From positions 1 to 64,000 of the forward strand of contig DASRDU010000115.1 of NCBI GenBank assembly GCA_035652435.1: DNA of 64,000 nt. Reading direction: 5' to 3'. The notes below the pieces were generated by a model. The model was not told the origin of the DNA and did no database searches. It worked only from the letters and a program-made list of their open reading frames with translations. This DNA is from DASRDU01 sp035652435 (GTDB lineage: Bacteria; Acidobacteriota; Blastocatellia; RBC074). Made by a program: the position numbers and the translations under genes. Position 1 is the stretch's first letter. Each line of letters starts with the position of its first letter. Positions 34,577-46,431 of this stretch are shown here, in pieces.

Positions 34577-36094
34577 TCAGATCGTCAGATCGAACGCGCC
34601 CGCGTTCACCGCCGCCGCAATGATCGCGATGTCCGGCGCCAGCGCGCGATCATCAGTCAGTGGCGCGACCAGATGGCGCAACCGCCGGTAAGCCATCTCG
34701 ACGCCGCGGCCGGGCCGCAGCGGTTTCAGGTATTCCAGCCCCTGGGCCGCGCACATGAGTTCGATCGCGATGATCTGCTCGGTGTTGCGCACGATCTGGC
34801 GCAGCTTGAGCGCCGCCGTCATCCCCATCGAAACGTGATCTTCACGATTGCCCGAAGTCGGCAGGCTGTCGGTCGAGGCCGGGTGGGCGAGAATCTTGTT
34901 TTCCGCGCACAGGGCCACCGCCGTGACCTGAGCGATCATCATCCCCGAATTCGTCCCTGCGTCCTCAACCAGAAAGGGAGGCAGCCCGCCGGAAAGGTCG
35001 GGATTGACCAGCCGCTCGATGCGACGCTCGGAGATCGCGCCGAGTTCCGTCACGCCCATCGCCGCGTAATCGAGCGCCAGCGCCACCGGCTCGCCGTGAA
35101 AGTTCCCGCCCGAAATCACTTCATCAAGTTCGGGGCTGCCGCCGGGGAAAACGAGCGGGTTGTCGGTCGCCGAATTGATTTCGATCTCCAGCACGCGGCG
35201 CAATTCGGAGAGCGTGTCGCGCGCCGCCCCGTGAACCTGCGGCATGCAGCGTAGCGTGTAAGCATCCTGCACGCGCGGGTCGTGTTCGCGGTGCGATTCG
35301 CGAATCTCGCTTTCGGCGAGCAGCGCGCGCAGATGCTTTGCGACCATTTGCTGGCCGCGGTGCGGTCGCGCCTCATGGATCGAGAGTCGGAAAGCCGCCG
35401 GAGTCCCGCGCAAAGCTTCGAGCGTCATCGCGCCCGCCACATCGGTCGTCGCGGCCAGTTTCTCGGCCTCAAGCAGGGCTATCCCGCCGACCGCGCACAT
35501 CGCCTGCGTGCCGTTGATCAGAGCCACGCCTTCCTTGGCCTGTAACTCAAGCGGCGCCAGACGAGCGCGCCGCAATGCCTCACCACCGCTCATCCGCTCG
35601 TTCTGATAAACCGCCTCGCCCTCTCCAATCGCGACTGCCGCCAGGTGGGCGAGTGGCGCGAGGTCGCCCGAAGCCCCGACCGAACCGCGCGCCGGGATGA
35701 CCGGATGCACGCCGCGGTTGAGCATCCCGACGAGCCTTTCGATGACCACCGGGCGCACGCCGGAAAACCCCTTGGCCAGCACGTTGGCGCGCAGGCAGAT
35801 CATCGCCCGCGTTTCGGCTTCAGTGAGCGGCTCGCCGACGCCGCACGAATGCGAGCGCAGCAGGTTCACCTGAAGCTCACGGATGTTTTCAGGAGAGATG
35901 CGGACGTCGGCGAGCTTACCGAAACCGGTGTTGACGCCGTACACGGTGCGGTCTTCGGCGATGATGCGTTCAATAACGGCCCGCGAAGCGGTGACCCGCT
36001 CACGCGCGGCCTCATCGAGTCGCACTTCCTCGCGCCCGCGCGCGATGGCGGCGAGTTGCGCGAGTGTCAGCGTGTTTCCATCAAGTGCAATCAC
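34577..36094 (-). CDS. hutH: Histidine ammonia-lyase
   Basis: 505 residues, near the normal 510. The Ala141-Ser142-Gly143 triad (GSVGASGDLAPL) forms the MIO electrophile. YGVNTGFG and the GTQAM block are conserved. It removes ammonia from histidine to give urocanate. No other hut gene is in view. Confidence 0.92.
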   Translation of the reverse strand: MIALDGNTLTLAQLAAIARGREEVRLDEAARERVTASRAVIERIIAEDRTVYGVNTGFGKLADVRISPENIRELQVNLLRSHSCGVGEPLTEAETRAMICLRANVLAKGFSGVRPVVIERLVGMLNRGVHPVIPARGSVGASGDLAPLAHLAAVAIGEGEAVYQNERMSGGEALRRARLAPLELQAKEGVALINGTQAMCAVGGIALLEAEKLAATTDVAGAMTLEALRGTPAAFRLSIHEARPHRGQQMVAKHLRALLAESEIRESHREHDPRVQDAYTLRCMPQVHGAARDTLSELRRVLEIEINSATDNPLVFPGGSPELDEVISGGNFHGEPVALALDYAAMGVTELGAISERRIERLVNPDLSGGLPPFLVEDAGTNSGMMIAQVTAVALCAENKILAHPASTDSLPTSGNREDHVSMGMTAALKLRQIVRNTEQIIAIELMCAAQGLEYLKPLRPGRGVEMAYRRLRHLVAPLTDDRALAPDIAIIAAAVNAGAFDLTI

Positions 36095-36163
36095 AGCGCG
36101 CCCTCAATGAATGAGAGTCCGGGCCAGGGGGACAGAAAGACAAGCTGCGCCTGAAGACGGCAA

Positions 36164-36185
36164 CAGCGGCCCCGAATGGCCGCTG
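36164..36185 (-). terminator. Hairpin downstream of the HU gene
   Basis: CAGCGGCC and GGCCGCTG pair around a six-base loop, 35 bases after the HU stop codon on the minus strand, followed by a T-containing stretch. A probable terminator. Confidence 0.5.
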
Positions 36186-36219
36186 CTGGACGTAAGGTTG
36201 AACTGTTGAGAGGAGCGGG

Positions 36220-36483
36220 TCAGGACTGCAACTCCTTGCCGGGTTTGAAGCGAATGGTCTTGCCCTCGGGGATGGCGACCTCAGTCCCGGTGCGCGGGTT
36301 GCGCCCGATGCCGCGCTTGCGTGGTTTGACGACGAAGACGCCGAAGCCGCGCAGCTCGATGCGCTCGCCTTTTTTCATTGCTTCCTTCATCGCCTCGAAC
36401 AAAGCCTCGACGGCAATCTCCGCCTTCATTTTTGGGACGCCGGTTTTTTCCGCGACGTTGTTGATGATGTCCAGCTTGATCAC
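36220..36483 (-). CDS. HU-family DNA-binding protein
   Basis: 87 residues from a GTG at 36483, preceded four bases by GGAGG. The family core is intact: IINNVAEKTGVPKMKAE, then RIELRGFGVFVVKPRKR and GRNPRTGTEV. HU and IHF proteins bend DNA and organise the nucleoid. The frame is open further upstream to 36618, but that part has no HU homology. Confidence 0.9.
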   Translation of the reverse strand: MIKLDIINNVAEKTGVPKMKAEIAVEALFEAMKEAMKKGERIELRGFGVFVVKPRKRGIGRNPRTGTEVAIPEGKTIRFKPGKELQS

Positions 36484-36716
36484 ATTGCCTCCGTATACTC
36501 TGCCTCGTACCAGGGTGAACACATTTTCCGGATTCGACGGCCTGTGAGTTGATTGGGGTCTGTTGGTTATGTCCAAAAAAGCAGTGCGGATTATAGGGAG
36601 CGAGGTCGGAGGTGTCAAGTTACTGATTGTCCTGCAATCACTTGCGGCAACAGGGCCGTTTCGCTAGACTGCCGCCTCATTCTAGGGCAGCTTTATTCCG
36701 GAGGGAGAACACGTCA

Positions 36717-37307
36717 GTGAGCGTCAAATCAGACCGCTGGATTCTGAAGATGTGCCGCGAGCATCAGCTGATCATTCCGTTCGAGGAGAAACTGGTGCGC
36801 GAAATTGATGGCCGCCGGATCATCTCCGCCGGGCTGTCGAGTTATGGTTACGACCTGCGCCTCGCCTCAGATGGCTTCCGTGTTTTTTCGCCGATCACAA
36901 GCGCCGAGATTGATCCGAAGCAGTTCGACGAAAGTTCGCTGATCAACGCGCCGCTCAAGACTTCCGGGGATGGCTCGCAATACTGGCTGATGCCGCCGCA
37001 CACTTATGCGCTCGGGGTGACGGTCGAAACATTCAATATGCCGCGCAACGTGATCGGCTTCTGCCTCGGGAAAAGCACGCTCGCGCGTTCGGGCATCATC
37101 GTGAATGCAACGCCGCTCGAACCCGGCTGGCGCGGGCGGCTGGTGCTGGAATTCTCCAACTCCGCCGACCTGCCCGTGCGCATCTACGCCAACGAGGGCG
37201 TGGCGCAGGTGACGTTCTTCGAGTCGGATGAGGAGTGCGAAACCTCCTACGCGGATCGCGCAGGCAAATACCAGGACCAGAAGGGACTGGTCACGCCGCG
37301 CCTGTGA
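36717..37307 (+). CDS. dcd: dCTP deaminase
   Basis: 196 residues from a GTG at 36717 with GGAGGGAG upstream. Typical features: SVKSDRWI start, GLSSYGYDLRL, and ATPLEPGWRGRLVLEFSN with the catalytic Glu. It makes dUTP from dCTP for thymidylate synthesis. The upstream part of the frame (36627-36716) is probably not translated. Confidence 0.9.
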   Translation: MSVKSDRWILKMCREHQLIIPFEEKLVREIDGRRIISAGLSSYGYDLRLASDGFRVFSPITSAEIDPKQFDESSLINAPLKTSGDGSQYWLMPPHTYALGVTVETFNMPRNVIGFCLGKSTLARSGIIVNATPLEPGWRGRLVLEFSNSADLPVRIYANEGVAQVTFFESDEECETSYADRAGKYQDQKGLVTPRL

Positions 37308-37356
37308 CCTGATTGCCGATTGCCCGGCCTCACCATCAGGGCTATAATCCCGTGCG

Positions 37357-37797
37357 ATGCTGAAACCACTGATCATCATCCTTCTGCTGCTCACGCCGAC
37401 CGCGCTGCCCGCGACCGGTGAGGTGTGCCGGATGATGATGAATCACCTCGACGGGCGTGAGGGCGAAATGAGCTGCTGCCCGGCGAACGGGTCTGGCGGC
37501 TGCCCGATGATGCGACCCGGGCATTCCGCGCCGGCACAGGCAGAGATGACTGAAGCCGATTCAGCGCCTGAACCTGACCCCGCCGGCATCGCCGTCTGCA
37601 ACTGCGGGATGAGCAACTCATCAATCCCGCCGGGGCTGCCGTCCGACCGGCTGACGGCGACTGACAGCAAAGTTTCGCCGGACGCTCCGCCTTCGATTGC
37701 CGACTGGCATCCGCTTCAATCAGTCTCCACAAAGCATCGCACCCGTGATTCCCAGACCATCCTGTCTCACCTTCATCAGACCTGCCTCAGGATTTAA
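37357..37797 (+). CDS. Exported Cys/Met/His-rich protein, head of the Cus-like locus
   Basis: 146 residues with a signal peptide (LLLLTPTALPATG). The mature part is rich in soft-metal ligands: VCRMMMNH, MSCCPANGSGGCPMM, VCNCGMSNSS. No known domain. Such Met/Cys clusters bind Cu(I). It lies ahead of a cupredoxin, a YtkA-like lipoprotein and CusA, so a copper chaperone or sensor role is likely but inferred. Confidence 0.5.
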   Translation: MLKPLIIILLLLTPTALPATGEVCRMMMNHLDGREGEMSCCPANGSGGCPMMRPGHSAPAQAEMTEADSAPEPDPAGIAVCNCGMSNSSIPPGLPSDRLTATDSKVSPDAPPSIADWHPLQSVSTKHRTRDSQTILSHLHQTCLRI

Positions 37798-37986
37798 CTC
37801 GACAACTATGTCGTAGTGTGTCTGCCTGACGCGATTGCGTTCGCAGTCAGCGGAGTCCCATGAACGCTTGTGCCTGCGCCGGCTGATACAGCGCCGGTTC
37901 AGTGTCCCGGCGGGTGAAAATCCGGCTGGTGTCCGCGAAATCTGATCATGTGATACCGCCACTTCGATTTTCTGAGACAAAAGGAA

Positions 37987-38388
37987 ATGATAATCAGCCC
38001 AGCAATCCACATCATCCGTGTATCACTGACCGTAACGCTCTGCCTGACCCTCCTGTTTCCGACCATGGCAGTTGAGTCAGGAAAGAATATCCGCGCTGGC
38101 GCGCAGGCTCAGCCCGACAAAGGGGTTCAGGCGGTGAAAATAAGACTCACCAGCAAAGGTTACGAGCCGAAGAGCTTCACGCTGAAACGGGACGTCCTGG
38201 CCCGCGTCACCTTCGTGCGCGAAACCAATGAGACCTGCGGGACTGAAATAGTGATTCAGGAATACGGCATCAGGAAGCCGCTGCCACCGAACAGGCCCGT
38301 CACGGTGGAGTTCACGCCGAACAAAGCGGGCGAATTCCAGTTCGCCTGCGGCATGGGCATGCTGCGCGGCAAAATCGTCGTGCAATGA
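37987..38388 (+). CDS. Cupredoxin-domain protein, exported
   Basis: 133 residues. Signal peptide 1-30, then a cupredoxin fold with TCGTEIVIQEYGI and the end block FACGMGMLRGKIVV. This Cys/Met-containing version is found next to or fused to copper-transport proteins. It may carry copper in the periplasm to the Cus pump. Confidence 0.75.
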   Translation: MIISPAIHIIRVSLTVTLCLTLLFPTMAVESGKNIRAGAQAQPDKGVQAVKIRLTSKGYEPKSFTLKRDVLARVTFVRETNETCGTEIVIQEYGIRKPLPPNRPVTVEFTPNKAGEFQFACGMGMLRGKIVVQ

Positions 38389-38445
38389 GCAGTGCCTGTT
38401 TTTGACAGGCTGAAATTTGAAATGCTGACAAAGGAGATTTCTCAG

Positions 38446-38904
38446 ATGATTCGCAAATTTGCTTTCACCCTCTCACTGGTCGCAATCATTTCACTGCTGG
38501 CTGCGCTGTCCGCCTGCAACCAGTCGGCATCCGGCAGCGGCGGTTCCGGCGCCCCGGCTGCCAGCACGGGCAAGGTCATCGCCTCACAGAAAGCGGGCGA
38601 CCTCACTGTGACGCTCCTCAACCCCGCCGGGCATCTCAGCGAAGGCAATAACGATTTCACGGTAGAGTTCAAGGACGCTGGCGGCAGGCCCGTTGACGTG
38701 GGCGCCATCACGATGATGATTGACATGCCGGCGATGGGTTCGATGCCCCGGATGGAGAGCAAGGTGAAGCTGCTGACCACCGGTACGCCTGGCATCTACC
38801 AGGCCACGACCAGTCTCGAAATGAATGGCACCTGGCAGGTTCACGTCGCGTACAAAGGCCCGGCCGGCGAAGGCAAAGCTGATTTCCCGATCCAGACGAA
38901 ATAG
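38446..38904 (+). CDS. YtkA-like lipoprotein
   Basis: 152 residues from the ATG at 38446 (AAGGAG upstream). A lipobox LLAALSAC sets the mature Cys at about residue 23. A YtkA-type beta-sandwich follows (VTLLNPAGHLSEGNNDFTVEF ... MMIDMPAMGSMPRME ... TTSLEMNGTWQVHV). Met-rich MDMPAMGSMPRM stretch fits copper binding. It sits between the cupredoxin and CusA genes. Confidence 0.7.
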   Translation: MIRKFAFTLSLVAIISLLAALSACNQSASGSGGSGAPAASTGKVIASQKAGDLTVTLLNPAGHLSEGNNDFTVEFKDAGGRPVDVGAITMMIDMPAMGSMPRMESKVKLLTTGTPGIYQATTSLEMNGTWQVHVAYKGPAGEGKADFPIQTK

Positions 38905-38960
38905 CCGACGGGCGGTGGCTGGGAATTATGCAATGACCCCGGCCGCCGACCGCCGATTTT

Positions 38961-42251
<3,291 letters not shown>

Positions 42252-42277
42252 AGAAGGAAACGAACAGAAGACAGGTT

Positions 42278-42703
42278 ATGAACAGTCTCAAACTGATGCT
42301 TGTTGGTTTGTATGTTATGGCATTCGTTCTTGCTTGTAACTCTGGCAGCCACACGCAGCCTTCCTCAACTGTTTCACCCAATCCTATTCCCAGTGTGCCA
42401 TCTCCAACTCCCGGACTAGGGGTACTCGAAGGCTGCAAGGTCTTTCAGAAGGCAGGATGCGCAACTTGTCATGGATATAACGGCGAGGGGATGGCAAGAC
42501 TCACTCGCAGCCTGAAAGAACGACGCTACAGCTTAAATGAGTTCACTGCCGCAGTGTACAAAAAGGGCAAAGTCATGCCCTCGTACAAAGGAATCCTTAA
42601 CCAGAAGCAAATCTGCTGCCTGTACAGTTATGTGACTGAGATTATCCAAGGTGGCCGGAACGAAAGCCAATGCGAACCTTGTCAGGAAGTTAAGATCGAC
42701 TGA
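42278..42703 (+). CDS. Cytochrome c lipoprotein
   Basis: 141 residues. Lipobox-like end VMAFVLAC, a Pro/Ser/Thr linker, then one heme c motif CATCH and a distal Met (VMPSYKG). CC and CxxC pairs lie at the C-end (ICCLY, CEPCQ). The codon use and base composition are clearly more A/T-rich than the neighbours, so recent transfer is possible. It is inserted between cusA and the TolC-like gene. Confidence 0.75.
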   Translation: MNSLKLMLVGLYVMAFVLACNSGSHTQPSSTVSPNPIPSVPSPTPGLGVLEGCKVFQKAGCATCHGYNGEGMARLTRSLKERRYSLNEFTAAVYKKGKVMPSYKGILNQKQICCLYSYVTEIIQGGRNESQCEPCQEVKID

Positions 42704-42717
42704 CAACGGAGTTTCAA

Positions 42718-43272
42718 ATGCACATCATTGACCTGACTCCCAACAACGAGCGGGCAGTTCGGCGGACAGCAGAACTGCTGTTTGAAAGCTTCTGCGAACA
42801 CTGGCCGCGCGCGTGGCCGACGATTGAAGCCGCGCTCGAAGAAGTGCGCGAATCGTTCGCCGAAGACCGCGTCAGCCGCATCGCCGTTGATGACGACGGC
42901 AACGTGATCGGCTGGGTCGGCGGGATCAGCCAGTACGACGGGAGGGTGTGGGAATTACACCCGATCGCGGTGAGTCCTGCCCATCGCCGAAAGGGCATCG
43001 GGCGCGCACTCGTGGCTGATCTCGAAGAACGGGTTAAGGAGCGCGGCGGGATCACGCTGACGCTCGGAACCGATGACGAGGACAATCAGACGACGCTCGG
43101 GGGCATTGACCTTTACCCAGACGTCTGGAAACACATCAACGCCATCAGGAACCTGAACGATCATCCGTACGAGTTTTACCGGAAGCTCGGCTTCGTCATC
43201 GTCGGCGTGATGCCCGACGCCAACGGACTGGGCAAGCCGGACATTTATATGGCGAAGCGCATCGGCAAATGA
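42718..43272 (+). CDS. AAC(6')-like aminoglycoside N-acetyltransferase (GNAT)
   Basis: 184 residues with RRKGIGRALVADLEERV for acetyl-CoA and the C-end HPYEFYRKLGFVIVGVMPDANGLGKPDIYMAKRI, very close in pattern to AAC(6')-I enzymes. It would acetylate the 6' amino group of aminoglycosides, though environmental members may have other substrates. GGAG precedes the start. It is set inside the efflux operon, 15 bases after the cytochrome c gene. Confidence 0.7.
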   Translation: MHIIDLTPNNERAVRRTAELLFESFCEHWPRAWPTIEAALEEVRESFAEDRVSRIAVDDDGNVIGWVGGISQYDGRVWELHPIAVSPAHRRKGIGRALVADLEERVKERGGITLTLGTDDEDNQTTLGGIDLYPDVWKHINAIRNLNDHPYEFYRKLGFVIVGVMPDANGLGKPDIYMAKRIGK

Positions 43273-43297
43273 TGCCAGAAGAGCAAGAGAAGGTTTT

Positions 43298-44974
43298 ATG
43301 AATCACAACGCAGTTGCAACAACTCTCAGCCTGCGGAGCGGGCGGCAGCATAAAGCCCGGGGTGGAGCGCCAGCGGAACCCCGGGGAACGATGCCACTAA
43401 TTAATTGCAGCCCGCGGAGCGGGCGACAGAGAGGAGCCATTGGAGCCACCGCAATAAAAATACATTGGCTGTCGCCCGCTCCGCGGGCTGGGGGCATTGT
43501 GCGCACGTTTCCCTGGGTTGCGCTCCGCTCCACCCCGGGCCTTATGCTGCCGCCCGCTCCGCAGGCTGGAAAACCGCACGGACATCTGTCAGGGATAATT
43601 TCAACCATCATTGCCGTGCCGCTGTTGATAGCGGCATTCGTGGTTTCAATCTCTGCGCAGGTTGCGGCACAGGAAATCGCTGTCAATAAAACCGGCAACG
43701 CCCCATTGCCGCCAGTCACGTCCCCCGCGAGACCGGAATCCACGCTCTACCTCAACCCCGTTGAGGGTATGGAGGCAGAGGACGCGGTGCGTTACGCGCT
43801 CGCCAGTAACAAAGGCCTGATGGCTGACCGCCGGCTGATTGCTGAAGCGACCGGGCGTCTGAAACAGGCCGGGTTGAAGCCGAATCCGATGCTGGAAGTC
43901 GCCGGCTCCATAGATCCGAAAAGCCCCACCGAAAATGGTTTCTCAGTCGGCGTCTCGCTGCCGCTCGAACTCGGCGGGCGGCGCGCGCGGCGCATCGAGG
44001 TCGCGCAGCGCGAGCTTGAGCGGGTGAAATATGAAGTGGCGGAGCGTGAACGAAAGCTCGCCGGCGAAGTGCGAATCAAGTACGGCGAAGCGCTCGAAGC
44101 GGCGCGCAATCTGGAACTCAACGAGCGGCTGCTCGAACTCAATCAGCAGAGCTACACGCTCATCAAGGCCCGCGTCACCGAGGGCGCGAGCGCGCCGCTC
44201 GAACAAAGCCTGCTGCAGGTCGAAGTCGGCCGCATCGAAGCGCAGCGCGCCACTTACGCGAGCCGCACCGCGGTGCTGATCGAAGAACTTAAAAACCTGA
44301 TGGGGATGACTTCCGAAGAGAGGCTCCAGGTGCGCGACGAGTTCATCGAACGCCCGGTCGCGATGACGCGCGAGCAGGTGCTGGAGCAGGCGATGCAATC
44401 GCGCCCGGATTTACAGGCGGCGCGCGCCGCCGAAGCTGTGGCGGCGGCCCTGATCGCGCAGGCCAGGACAGAGGGCAAAGCCGACCTGAGCGTTTTTGCC
44501 GAATACGGGTTGCAGGGCGACGGCTTCGATCAGCGCGGGCTCAACGCCGCCGGGCAGCCGGAAAGGATCTTTTCGCGCAGCGGTATGGTCAAAAGCGGGG
44601 TCACGATCACGCTGCCGACACGCAACAAAAATCAGGGAAACATCGAGGCCGCCGTGGCCGCGGCCGAAGAGGCCCGCCTGCGCCGTGAATTCGTCGAATC
44701 GGTCATCCGGCGCGAGGTGGCCGCAGCTTACACCCGCTACGAAGGTGCGGCGCGCGTGCTGAAGACTTACAACACAGACCTGCTCGCCGCTTCACAAAAC
44801 AACCTGCGCATCGTGCGCGGCAGTTACGAACTCGGCCACGTGCGCCTGACTGAGGTGCTGAACGAACAGCGGCGGCTGGTTGACGTGCAGATGAGCTATA
44901 CGGGCGCGCTCAAGGAGTATTACGCGGCGCGCGCCGAACTGGAGAACGTGCTGGGCGCGCCGGGCGGGAAGTAA
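43298..44974 (+). CDS. TolC/CusC-family outer-membrane efflux protein with an in-frame palindromic insertion at its N-terminus
   Basis: 558 residues as read. The mature part from about residue 135 has two OEP domains (EDAVRYALASNKGLMADRRL ... PNPMLEVAGS; then RRLVDVQMSYTGALKEYYAARAELENVLG). The signal peptide core is IISTIIAVPLLIAAFVVSISAQVAAQE. Between the ATG at 43298 and this core, a 242-bp palindromic element (43327-43568) is read through without a stop, adding about 80 residues. The pump trio is completed by CusA and the adaptor. Confidence 0.82.
   Translation: MNHNAVATTLSLRSGRQHKARGGAPAEPRGTMPLINCSPRSGRQRGAIGATAIKIHWLSPAPRAGGIVRTFPWVALRSTPGLMLPPAPQAGKPHGHLSGIISTIIAVPLLIAAFVVSISAQVAAQEIAVNKTGNAPLPPVTSPARPESTLYLNPVEGMEAEDAVRYALASNKGLMADRRLIAEATGRLKQAGLKPNPMLEVAGSIDPKSPTENGFSVGVSLPLELGGRRARRIEVAQRELERVKYEVAERERKLAGEVRIKYGEALEAARNLELNERLLELNQQSYTLIKARVTEGASAPLEQSLLQVEVGRIEAQRATYASRTAVLIEELKNLMGMTSEERLQVRDEFIERPVAMTREQVLEQAMQSRPDLQAARAAEAVAAALIAQARTEGKADLSVFAEYGLQGDGFDQRGLNAAGQPERIFSRSGMVKSGVTITLPTRNKNQGNIEAAVAAAEEARLRREFVESVIRREVAAAYTRYEGAARVLKTYNTDLLAASQNNLRIVRGSYELGHVRLTEVLNEQRRLVDVQMSYTGALKEYYAARAELENVLGAPGGK
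43327..43568. repeat. 242-bp nested palindromic element inside the TolC-like gene
   Basis: Outer arms (about 62 bases each, 43327-43388 and 43506-43568) are near-perfect reverse complements with words like GCGGAGCGGGCGGC and CCCGGGGTGGAGCG. Inner arms (43408-43430 and 43468-43490) are a further copy with GCCCGCGGAGCGGGCGACAG. This looks like a cruciform mobile or REP-like element. It has no ORF of its own and its length keeps the host frame open. Confidence 0.8.
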
Positions 44975-45008
44975 AATCAAAGCTCCGGCCGTGACGAGGA
45001 AAGAGAGT

Positions 45009-46319
45009 ATGAATGACGGCATCAATGATGAAGCCCGCGAATCAAAAGTGACTTCGCGTCCCGGCAGGCTCTGGTGGCTGATCGGGGCGGCGACGTTGAT
45101 CGTGATCGCCGGGGTGGCAGTGGTCATATTTCAACGGCCTCGGAACGGGGGCGGGCTCGCCGGGCGCGAGGTTCCGAGCGTCGAAAGCGCTTCCGGTCAG
45201 GCGGCAGGCAGAGAGGTCCCGACTGTCGAATTAGCTTCGTCTGCATCACCGGCTCCCGCCGGCGGGAAAGCTGATCTGACGCTCTCGCCGGAGATGGTCG
45301 GGCGCATCCATTTGAAGTTCGAGGAAGCTCGCCATCAGGAGGTCGCCAACCAGCTCAGGACGACCGGCACAGTACAACCCAACGCTTACAAGGAAACGCG
45401 CGTCACGCCGCTCGTCGGCGGGCGCGTCACCGCGGTCAAAGTTCAGCTCGGCGACCGCGTCACCAGGGGGCAGCCGCTCGCCGTGATCTTCAGTCAGGAA
45501 CTTGCCGAAGCGCAGATGAAGTACCTGACGATCATCGCCGATTTGAAATACCACACGGCGCAGTTCGAGCGCGCGCAGAAGCTCGCGGGCCTCGGCGCGA
45601 TCAGCCGGCAGGAATTCGAGGAAGCCGAAGCCCACTTCAACGAACACCACGCCGAACACGCGGCGGCCCGGCAGCGACTGCTGCTGCTCGGCCTCACCCA
45701 GTCTCAGATTGACGCGATCAGGGACGCCTCGCACGTGCGTTCCGAGGTGACCGTCCCCGCGCCCTCATCCGGCGTCATCACCGCGCGGAGCGTCAACACT
45801 GGTCAGGTGGTCACGATGAGTGACGCGCTCTTTTCCGTGACCGATCTGTCGAGCGTCTGGGTGATCGGCAACGTGTACGAAAAAGACTTCAGCATCATGC
45901 GGGTCGGCGCGCGCGTGACAGTTACTGCCCCCGCTTACCCGGGCCGCACTTTCGCGGGCACGATCTCTTACATTGACCCCCGGGTTGACCCGCAGTCGCG
46001 CACGGCGCAGGCGCGGATCGAAGTCCCGAACCCGGGTCAGATGCTCAGGCTCGGCATGTTCGTTGATGTCAGCCTCGGCGCGCCCGGGCGCGGCGGGCAG
46101 GCAGTCGTCATCCCTCGTTCAGCCTTGCAGGCGGTCGGCAACGATCAGGTCGTATTCGTCCCACTCGGCCCCGGGCAGTTCCAGATGCGGAAGGTGCAGA
46201 CCGCCGAAGACGCGGGCGAGTTTGTGCGCGTGGTGGGCGGCGTCAGCGCGGGCGAGAAGGTCGTCACCGAAGGCAGTTTCTTTCTGCGCGCTGAAATGGC
46301 CCGCAGCGGGAGCCATTAA
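45009..46319 (+). CDS. RND efflux periplasmic adaptor, CusB/HlyD-like
   Basis: 436 residues from the ATG at 45009 (GAGGAAAGAG upstream). N-terminal anchor helix (LWWLIGAATLIVIAGVAVVIF), a short internal repeat REVPSVESAS and REVPTVELAS, then barrel-sandwich hybrid, alpha-hairpin (AEAQMKYLTIIADLKYHTAQFERAQ) and beta-barrel domains. It joins CusA to the TolC-like channel. The Met triplet of E. coli CusB is not obvious. Confidence 0.85.
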   Translation: MNDGINDEARESKVTSRPGRLWWLIGAATLIVIAGVAVVIFQRPRNGGGLAGREVPSVESASGQAAGREVPTVELASSASPAPAGGKADLTLSPEMVGRIHLKFEEARHQEVANQLRTTGTVQPNAYKETRVTPLVGGRVTAVKVQLGDRVTRGQPLAVIFSQELAEAQMKYLTIIADLKYHTAQFERAQKLAGLGAISRQEFEEAEAHFNEHHAEHAAARQRLLLLGLTQSQIDAIRDASHVRSEVTVPAPSSGVITARSVNTGQVVTMSDALFSVTDLSSVWVIGNVYEKDFSIMRVGARVTVTAPAYPGRTFAGTISYIDPRVDPQSRTAQARIEVPNPGQMLRLGMFVDVSLGAPGRGGQAVVIPRSALQAVGNDQVVFVPLGPGQFQMRKVQTAEDAGEFVRVVGGVSAGEKVVTEGSFFLRAEMARSGSH

Positions 46320-46431
46320 CGTGGCATGACTGGCTGAACCATGCCGCAAAGCTTTTCGGGCATCGGCGCCCGGTGGGCTACAATACGCTTCGTCGTTTTC
46401 CATTCCACCCTGTTCGATTCGGAGTCTCGGC

